Positions 57,061 through 64,000 of a stretch of DNA of 64,000 nt are shown here, piece by piece. Under the pieces are notes generated by a model, which saw only the letters and a program-made list of their open reading frames with translations, had not been told where the DNA came from and made no database searches. The first letter of the stretch is position 1, and each line of letters opens with the position of its first letter. Source of the stretch: Bettongia penicillata ogilbyi (lineage: Eukaryota; Chordata; Mammalia; Diprotodontia; Potoroidae); NCBI GenBank assembly GCA_023548195.1, contig JAJHZJ010000751.1, forward strand, positions 2,832,265 to 2,896,264, in the 5' to 3' direction. The position numbers and the translations under genes were made by a program.

Positions 57061-59304
57061 TACAGTCAACTCACCATCATTGTCATCATCATTAGATTTT
57101 TTAAACATTTTTGTTAAATATTTACCAATTACATGTACTTTTAAAATTTTAATATTTTATTTTCCTAATTACATAAAAAAATTTTTAATATTCATTAAAT
57201 GTAATTTTGAGTTTCAAATTCTTTCCCTCTCCCTTCTCTGTGGCAGTAAGCAATTTTGATATAGGTTATACATGTGAAATCATGTAAAACATATTTCCAT
57301 ATTAGTCATATTTTGAAAGAAAACACAGACCAAAAAACATAAAAAATAAAGTGAAAAATAGCATGCTTTGATCTGCATTCAGACTCCATCAGTTCTTTCT
57401 CTTGAAGTGGATAGTATTTTTCATAATGAGTTCTTTGGAGTTGACATTTATCATTGTAATACTGACATTCATGTTTGATCATTATCCTGTTACTGTGTAC
57501 AATGTTTTCCTAGTTCTGCTCACTTCAGTATACCCATGAACAATCAGCATTTCCCCAATTTTTTAGATCACTCTTTATTTTGTGAAAAAAAAAATGTTTT
57601 GTAATTGTGTTCATATAGTTCTAGGGTTTATTTTGGCAGGTATATTCCTTATTTGTGCCATAAAAGGAATTTGATAGGATTCTTTTTTTTTTTACCTATT
57701 TTTCAAATGGTTTATGTAGCATTGGGATTAATTTGTTTTTTAAATGTTTTGTGGAATTCACTTAAATCCATCTGGTCCTGGAGATTTTTTACGTAACTAG
57801 ATGATTGATGTTTAATTTCTTTTTCTAAGGTAGGGTTATTTCAATATTTTATTTCTTCTGTTAATCTAGGTAGTTTATATTTTTGTAAATATTCATCTAT
57901 CGCACTTAGATCATCAGTTTATCGGCATAATGGGCAAAATAACTCCTAAGAAATGCTTTATTTCATCTTTGTGGTTGGTGCAATCACCCTTTTTCCTTTT
58001 TGATACTAGTAATTTGTTTTTCTTCCTTCTTGTTTATGTGAAATTAACCACTGGTTTATTTTTTTTTATAAAAACCAGCACCTAGTTTTGCTTATTAGTT
58101 CACTGAATATTTACTTTTAGTTTTATTAATCTCTCCTTTGATTTTCAGGATCTCCAATTTGGTGTTTAATTGGGATTTTTAACTTATTCTTTTTTTAGTT
58201 TTGTTGGGTCTTTTTGGTTGAATACCCAATTAATTGATCTGCTCTTTCTCTGTCTTATTGAGGTACATCTTTAGAAATAAAGATTTTGCCCTGAGAACTG
58301 CTTTGGTTGCATCCCACAAATTTTGGAATGTCATTTCATTGTTGCCACTCACTTTAATAAAATGTTGATTATTTCTATGATTGGATCTTTGACCTATTTC
58401 TTCTTTGGGATTAGGTTGTTCAGTTTCCAATTAGTTTTAACAAATGATCCTATGGCTATTTTTAAAAATGTATTTTTATTGCATTTTTGAAAACAATGTA
58501 TTTCATATTTCTGCTTTTCTGCATTTGGGTGTGAGGTTTTTATGCACTAATATATGGTCAGTTTTTGTGAAGGTGACATGCACAGCTGAAACAAAAGGTA
58601 TATTTTCTCCTATTTCACTTCAGTTTTCTCCAGAGGTCTATCATATCAAACTTTTGTAAGATTCCATTCATCTTCTTGACTTTTCACTTATTTTATGGTT
58701 ACATATATCTAGCACTGATAGGGGAAAGTTGAGGTACCCCACTAGTGGAGTTTTACTATTTCTTCTTGCAATTCATTTAACTTTTTTTTTAAGGCTTGGA
58801 TGATATGCTATTTGGTGCATATATGTTTATGCACTGATATTACTTCATTGTAATTGTTTCCTTTCCTTTTAGCAAGATGTAATTTTCCCTCTTATCCTTT
58901 TTAATTATGTCTATTTTTGCTTTTGTTTTATCTAAAATCATAATTGCTATCCCTGCCTTTTTTACTTCTGCTGATAAATAACAGATTCCATTTCAGTCCC
59001 TTAATTTAACTCTGTGCACATATCTCTTTCTGTTTCAAGTGTTTTTCTTGTAGATAACATATTGTTGAATTCTGGTTTCTAGTCCATTCTGCTTATTTCA
59101 AAATTTTGGGTAAGTTCATCCCATTACATCCTAGTAATTATAATTATTAACTTTACATTTCCATCCATCCTGTTTTCTTTTGTTTATTCCTCTATCTTTC
59201 TATTTTTATCTTATCTTTCCTCTCAAGTCTGTTTTGCTTCTGACCACTTCCTTCTTTTATCAGCCCTCCCTTTTATTTCTTGTTCCCTCTCCCTCCAACT
59301 TCAC

Positions 59305-59515
59305 TATTGGGATACACACACATATGTATATATGAATATGTATATATACACAGACATTCATATACTACATAGGGTATATATACATATAAATAGATAGCTA
59401 TAGACAGACACAGACATATAGATAGATCAAAATAGATATAGATGTGTGTATATGTATGTGTCTCTATATGTATGTGAATGTGTATATATGTATGTGTGCA
59501 CAGACACATATTTCT
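59305..59515 (+). repeat. (TA)/(CA)/(GATA) microsatellite
   Basis: Mixed ACATA, TAGATA and TATG units inside the L1; the 95-codon minus-strand frame is its translation. Confidence 0.9.
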
Positions 59516-59633
59516 TCTTTGTACACATTTAAATGTGAATGAGGTTTCAGCATTGCCCACATCACCACCACCATTTCCCCTTCAACTGTTTAAACTTACT
59601 TCTTATGTTTATAAAAGATATCTCACATATAAC

Positions 59634-60101
59634 TAAGAATATAGTTTCCAAAGAAAATATCTATTGCATTGATAGAGGGAGTTTCATAATATGATGTTTC
59701 TATAGCAACATAATTACAGGTTTAGTCAAGTTCTATTGGAGAAGTTCTGTGGACAGCTGAAGACATGGGTCTCCATCTCAGAAGAGAGGAAAGGATTGGA
59801 GGGATAGTTTTGCATAGAAATGGTAGACGAATAAATGAGTATACATTTATCAAATGCAAAGTACTATGCTAAGTGTTAGGGACTAAAATGGAAAAGCATA
59901 GACCTGAAGGAACTGAAGGAATAAAAATAGGCAAATAGGAAACAAAATAATCTTTGTAATGATATGTTGGTATCCTTAGAAAACCAACTAAAAATAAGTT
60001 GAAACAATTAACATTTTTACCAAAGTTTCAGGATATATAATAAGCCCACATAAATCATCAGCAGACAATATAAAAAAGGTGGGTGTCTACCTGCTGGCCA
60101 A
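59634..60101 (+). repeat. Inverted repeat, left arm
   Basis: 468 bp, the reverse complement of 62,011-62,478 with five mismatches and no gaps. It contains a piece of L1 ORF2 near its inner end (aaagtttcaggatatataat, the KVSGY segment), an L2-like end (agtactatgctaagtgttag) and unassigned sequence. It interrupts the inter-ORF region of the antisense L1. Confidence 0.97.
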
Positions 60102-61735
60102 TGAGATAATTTCCATCACTTTTCCTCTGCCTCCCCCATTGCCACAGGATATCTCTCTTTCTTACCTATCTGTGTTTTTTATATCATCCCAACATAGTTG
60201 ACCCATTCCCACAACCTCTTTCTATGAAGAACACTTCTTATTGCCCTAAAGGTAAAGTTCTCAGAAGACACATTTCATCTTCCCATATAGAAAAAAATAA
60301 ACAATTTAATCTTATTGAGTCCCTTAAGATTTCTCTTTCATGTTTACCTTTTTATGTTTATCTTCAGTCTTATATTTGAAAGTCAAATTCTCTATTTACA
60401 ACTTATTTTTAATAGGAATGCTTGAAAGTCCTCTATTTCATTAAATAGGGAAAACATATGTATGTTTTCCCTCAAAGGAACACACTCAATTTTGCATGGT
60501 ATGTTATTCTTGGTTGTAAGAGTTCTTTTGCCTTCCAGAATATCATTCCAAGCCCCATCCCAGATTTTATTATTGTAGCTAATAAATATTGTGCACTACT
60601 GACTATGACTCCATGATATTTGAATGGGTTCTTTCTGGATATTTGAAACATTTTCTCTCTGCCTTGGGAGCTCTGGAATTTGACAATAGTACTCCTGGGA
60701 ATTTTCATTTTGGAATTTCTTTCAGAAAGTTATTGGTGGATTCTTTCAATTTATATTTTACCTTCTGGTTCTAGGATGAGGCAGTTTTCCTTAACAATTT
60801 TTTCAGAAATGATGTCTAGGCTCTTTCTTTAATAACGGATTTCAGGGAATATAATATTTCTTAAATTATTTCTCTTTCATAAATTTTCAGGTCATTTGTT
60901 AAATGAGACATTTCACATTTTATTTTATTTTCATTCTCTTGACTTTGTTTTATAGTTTCTTGATGTCTTATGGAGTCATTAGCTTGCCCACTTATAATTT
61001 TTAAAATCATTTTTTTCCCCAATCTTTTAATCTTTTTTTTTACTGGACCATCTCTGCCTTTTAAGAAATTCATTTATTTAGTGAATTTTGTTACCTCTTT
61101 TTCTACGTGGTAAATTCTGCGTTTTAAGATATTATTTTCTTCAGTATTTTTGTGCCATTTTTATTAATATGCTACTTGCCTGTTCATATTTTTCCTTTGC
61201 TTTCATTCATTTACCTAATTTACCTCTATCAGTATTATTTGATTTTGGAAATTAATTTTTTAGTCCTTCTACGAATTCTTGTTGAGCTTATGTCCAATTC
61301 ACATTTTTTCTTTGAGGCTTTGCTTATCGTTTTTCTTTTTTGATACTGTTGTCTTCTGAGTTTATGTCTTGATCTTTCCTGTCACTATAGTAGCTTTTTA
61401 TAATCAGCTTCTTTTTTTTGCTGTTGTTTCCTCTTTTCCTCATCCCATTTCTTAATTTGAGATTTTACGCTAATCCAAGGCTCTGTTCCTGGTATGTGTA
61501 AGGTTGTCACTGTCTCAAGGTTTAGGATTTTGGGTGCTGCTATTTTCAGAGATTGTTCTGGGGGGCTGGAAGTTTTGGGGGCTTCCAAAATGGTCTGATG
61601 TGTGGAGAGGTGTGGTCATTGGTCATTGTTCTCCTCATCTTCACTCTGGACTTTACTCAGGAGAGGCCCCTGATCCCTTTGGATTGTAATTAGTACTTCA
61701 CCTCAAGGTCCCTGTTCCCATGAGAAGGGAAGCTA

Positions 61736-62160
61736 CTTACTGTTCTTCAGGGTCCCTGATCCTGTAGGCCTTGATTCCAAACTATCAAGTAATTATTTGG
61801 TAGTGTGATTGGTATAACCCTGAAAAAAAAAATAAAGTAATGTAATTAGAATTGTCATTTTATTGCGTTGGTTCAGCCTACCCATGAGCAACTAAAATTC
61901 CTTCAGTTGTTTAGATCTGTCTGGTCTAAACTGATCATATACTGAAATACTGTATGTGAAAAAGTATGTGAAAAAGTGTTTTACATTTTTGTTCATATAA
62001 TCTCTGGGTTTTGGCCAGCAGGTAGACACCCACCTTTTTTATATTGTCTGCTGATGATTTATGTGGGCTTATTTTATATCCTGAAACTTTGGTAAAAATG
62101 TTAATTGTTTCAACTTATTTTTAGTTGGTTTTCTAAGGATACCAACATATCATTACAAAG
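61736..62160 (-). mobile_element. L1 ORF2 fragment, antisense
   Basis: The minus strand reads through ORF2: YxxDD-following region, KVSGY, then gacaatataaaaaaggtggg, gtgtctacctgctggcc, gagattatatgaac, gatctaaacaactgaagg and gctcatgggtaggctgaac. L1 sequence runs unbroken across 62,011, the inner edge of the right inverted-repeat arm, apart from a short internal deletion. Confidence 0.75.
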
Positions 62161-62478
62161 ATTATTTTGTTTCCTATTTGCCTGTTTTTATTCCTTCAGT
62201 TCCTTCAGGTCTATGCTTTTCCATTTTAGTCCCTAACACTTAGCATAGTACTTTGCATTTGATAAATGTATACTCATTTATTCATCTACCATTTCTATGC
62301 AAAATTATCCCTCCAATCCTTTCCTCTCTTCTGAGATGGAGACCCATGTCTTCAGCTGTCCACAGAACTTCTCCAATAGAACTTGACTAAACCTGTAATT
62401 ATGTTGCTATAGAAACATCATATTATGAAACTCCCTCTATCAATGCAATAGATATTTTCTTTGAAAACTATATTCTTA
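62011..62478 (-). repeat. Inverted repeat, right arm
   Basis: Partner of 59,634-60,101. Because L1 ORF2 sequence continues inward past this arm but stops at the inner edge of the left arm, this arm is more likely the original and the left one the copy. Confidence 0.97.
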
Positions 62479-62597
62479 CATACTTAACTGTCCTTGTTTC
62501 CATCTTCTGTATAAATTAAAAAAACATTTAAATTGGTTGGTGAGTCCTATGAATATTAATATTAGCCTAAGCAACTTTTTAAAAAACTCACAAAAAC

Positions 62598-63355
62598 GGG
62601 GGGCGGAGCCAAGATGGCGGAGTAGAAGGACTCACGTTTACGAGCTCCAACCCACAGCCCATAGAATTAATGTAAAAAGCGATCTGCATAAATTCTGGAT
62701 CACTGAAAGGTGTGCAGAACCAGAGTGGAAGAGATTCCCATGCCAGAGAGCCCTGGAAACCCGTCCCCAGGGTCCGTCGCGCCCCGGAAAGTAGACCCCA
62801 ACCCCAGCGCTGCCCTGGCCGCGGCCCCAGAGAAGCTGACCTGAGCAGGCTTCAGGGATGGAGGCTCCGGCAGCCAGGAAAGTTATTCTGCCCACAGAAG
62901 CTACAGGTCAGTGAGAGAGAAGGCTGGGCTGGACGAGAGGGGGAGCGGAGTGTCTCTGTGACTCGGGCCCCCTCGGGAGGAAGCGGCGGCGGCAGAGACG
63001 GGGGCAGGAAGTGGCGGAGGCAGAGGCATGGGCGGCAGCGGAGGCAGCAGCGGCTGCGGCGGCTCAGGACTCCCCCAGCAGCAGGCAGGATCTTCATTAC
63101 GGAAGGTCTCTGCATAAACAACCTGAGGGAGCTGAGCCTGGGAGACGGCCCTGCCTCACCCCACTCCATTCCTGAAAGTCTCTGCATAAAGCCCCTGAGG
63201 AGGCCGAGCCTGGGAGGTGGCCCTGCCCCCACCCCAGCACCAGAACTAAAGCTTGCTGCGGAAAGCCCATTTGAACCTCAGACCCCAAGCACTAGCTGGG
63301 CGGATCAAGGCGGGGGTGGACAGGAATCTCAGAAGTCAAGTAACTGGCTGGGAAA
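62598..63355 (+). promoter_or_regulatory. L1 5' UTR internal promoter, CpG-rich
   Basis: The L1 5' UTR drives transcription from its own first base. aagatggcgg (62,611-62,620) is a YY1-type site placed as in other mammalian L1s, where YY1 sets the start. CpG density is high from 62,760 to 63,060 against a CpG-poor background. Two 72-bp tandem units lie at 63,101-63,243. Confidence 0.8.
63101..63243 (+). repeat. 72-bp tandem duplication in L1 5' UTR
   Basis: gtctctgcataaa occurs at 63,106 and 63,178. The units continue in register (gagctgagcctgggag against aggccgagcctgggag; ggccctgcctcacccca against ggccctgcccccacccca). Confidence 0.85.
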
Positions 63356-64000
63356 ATGCCTAGAAAAGGGAAGAAAAATAAGACTATAGAGAGTTTTTTC
63401 CAACAAATGCAAATGATCCCGACATTCGGATCTGATGACGAGGACGTATTCTCGCCATCGGGGAAAGACGTGGAGGGTAGGGCCTTGGTACCCCAGACAC
63501 CCCAGGGGGATGTCAGGTGGGCTCAGGCCTTGGAACAGCTAAAAAAGGATTTTGAAAAGCAAGTTAGACAGGTGGAAGAAAAACTGGGAAGAGAAATGAG
63601 AGAGATGCAAGAAAAGTATGAAAAATGGGTCAATACCTTGGTTAAGGAGACCCAAAAAAATTCTGAAGAAAATAACACCTTGAAGACTAGGCTCACTCAA
63701 TTGGCAAAAGAGGTTCAAAAAGCCAATGAGGAGAAAAATGTTTTCAAAAGCAGAATTAGCCAAATGGAAAAAGAGGTTCAAAACTCACTGAATTTAATAG
63801 TTCTCTCAAAATTAGAATGGAACAGATGGAGTCTAATGACTTTACGAGAAACCAAGAAATCACCAAACAAAACCAAAAGAATGAAAAAATGGAAGAGAAT
63901 GTGAAATATCTCATGGGAAAAACAACTTACCTGGAAAATAGATCCAAGAGAGACAATTTAAAAATTACGGGACTACCTGAAAGTCATGATCAAAAAAAGA
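63356..64000 (+). pseudogene. L1 ORF1, frameshifted, partial
   Basis: ORF1 encodes the RNA-binding coiled-coil chaperone that packages L1 RNA. The ATG at 63,356 opens MPRKGKKNKT, a basic N-terminus followed by an acidic/Ser patch (GSDDED). From about residue 60 there is a long heptad coiled coil rich in Glu, Lys, Gln and Leu. Near codon 145 (about 63,785-63,790) the frame changes by one base. The initial frame then stops at 63,904, while the other frame stays open to the window edge and encodes the start of the RRM domain (NLKITGLPES). One base is missing relative to a continuous frame; a sequencing error is the alternative. Confidence 0.85.

Larger units (their letters stand above)
57122..61735 (-). 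mobile_element. Decayed L1, antisense, 3' end to ORF1
   Basis: Reading the minus strand from 61,735 down: an ORF1 N-terminal-like part (a 67-codon frame at 61,385-61,588 rich in Lys/Gln), ORF1 coiled-coil and RRM region (60,700-61,130), inter-ORF region (59,510-59,607 and 60,102-60,690), ORF2 endonuclease (58,430-59,290), RT N-terminal part with ccaggaccagatggattt (PGPDG, 57,766-57,783), a deletion, then ORF2 end and 3' UTR (57,122-57,590). The 3' part matches the L1 at 20.0-20.5 kb. No frame is intact. A 494-bp segment (59,608-60,101) interrupts it, and a CA/TA tract lies at 59,305-59,515. Confidence 0.8.
62598..64000 (+). mobile_element. Young L1, intact 5' end, cut by window
   Basis: It starts with gggggcggagccaagatggc, the form of a full-length L1 5' end. 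A CpG-rich 5' UTR of about 757 bp precedes ORF1 at 63,356. The upstream bases (ctttttaaaaaactcac) contain a TT/AAAA-type endonuclease target. The 3' end lies outside the window, so completeness and target duplication cannot be checked. Confidence 0.9.

Noticed and set aside
59634..62478. Inverted repeat as terminal repeats of a DNA transposon
   Set aside because: The arms contain internal pieces of L1 and an L2-like end, the spacer is L1 ORF1, and no transposase or target duplication is present.
62852..63232. 126-codon antisense ORF in the L1 5' UTR
   Set aside because: High GC and the tandem 72-bp units explain the open frame; its repeated residues mirror the repeat. It was considered as an ORF0 analogue, but position and sequence give no support.

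Overview
The window looks like gene-poor intergenic DNA from a marsupial genome, probably opossum-like; the species cannot be fixed from sequence alone. The evidence is the repeat population. It includes CORE-SINEs of the Mar-1 type, SINEs whose 3' ends resemble an RTE LINE, an RTE (BovB-type) LINE, many L2 and CR1/L3 remnants, and L1 copies whose 5' end starts with a GGAGCCAAGATGGC-like sequence. I see no multi-exon host gene, no convincing host coding exon and no intact structural RNA gene. Apart from a possible decayed secreted-protein ORF (4,820-5,056), every open frame I could interpret is a transposon ORF, low-complexity translation or chance.

Layout. 1-13 kb: scattered MIR/CORE-SINEs, an antisense L2 (8.14-8.93 kb), an LTR-like repeat (10.58-10.96 kb) and several microsatellites. 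13-24 kb: RTE-tailed SINEs, L2 remnants in both directions, and a short L1 that keeps both ends but lacks nearly all coding sequence (19.98-21.33 kb). 25-30.7 kb: CR1/L3, then a 3-kb antisense L2 that received a Mar-1-type SINE and later a 1.4-kb RTE with an inverted 5' segment and a 13-bp target-site duplication; then a second LTR-like repeat. 31-42 kb: mostly SINE, L2 and CR1/L3 remnants plus a near-full-length 7SL RNA pseudogene (33.93-34.26 kb). 42-57 kb: purine tracts, L2, L1 3' sequence, a tandem SINE dimer with a 10-bp target-site duplication (47.55-47.91 kb), and CORE-SINEs split by L2 3' ends. 57-62.5 kb: a decayed antisense L1 complex that carries a 468-bp inverted repeat (98.9% identical arms, 1.9-kb spacer). 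62.6-64 kb: the intact 5' end of a young sense L1 with a CpG-rich 5' UTR and an ORF1 broken by one frameshift; the element runs off the window.

The parts do not form a pathway. They record successive insertions: L2, MIR and CR1/L3 first, CORE-SINEs and L2 nested in each other, then RTE and its SINEs, then L1. The inverted repeat arms are far more alike than the L1 sequence around them appears to be to its relatives, so that duplication is probably recent or is kept uniform by conversion.

Repeat names come from recognising family sequence by eye. Boundaries are usually good to about 10-30 bases, except where exact junctions are stated.
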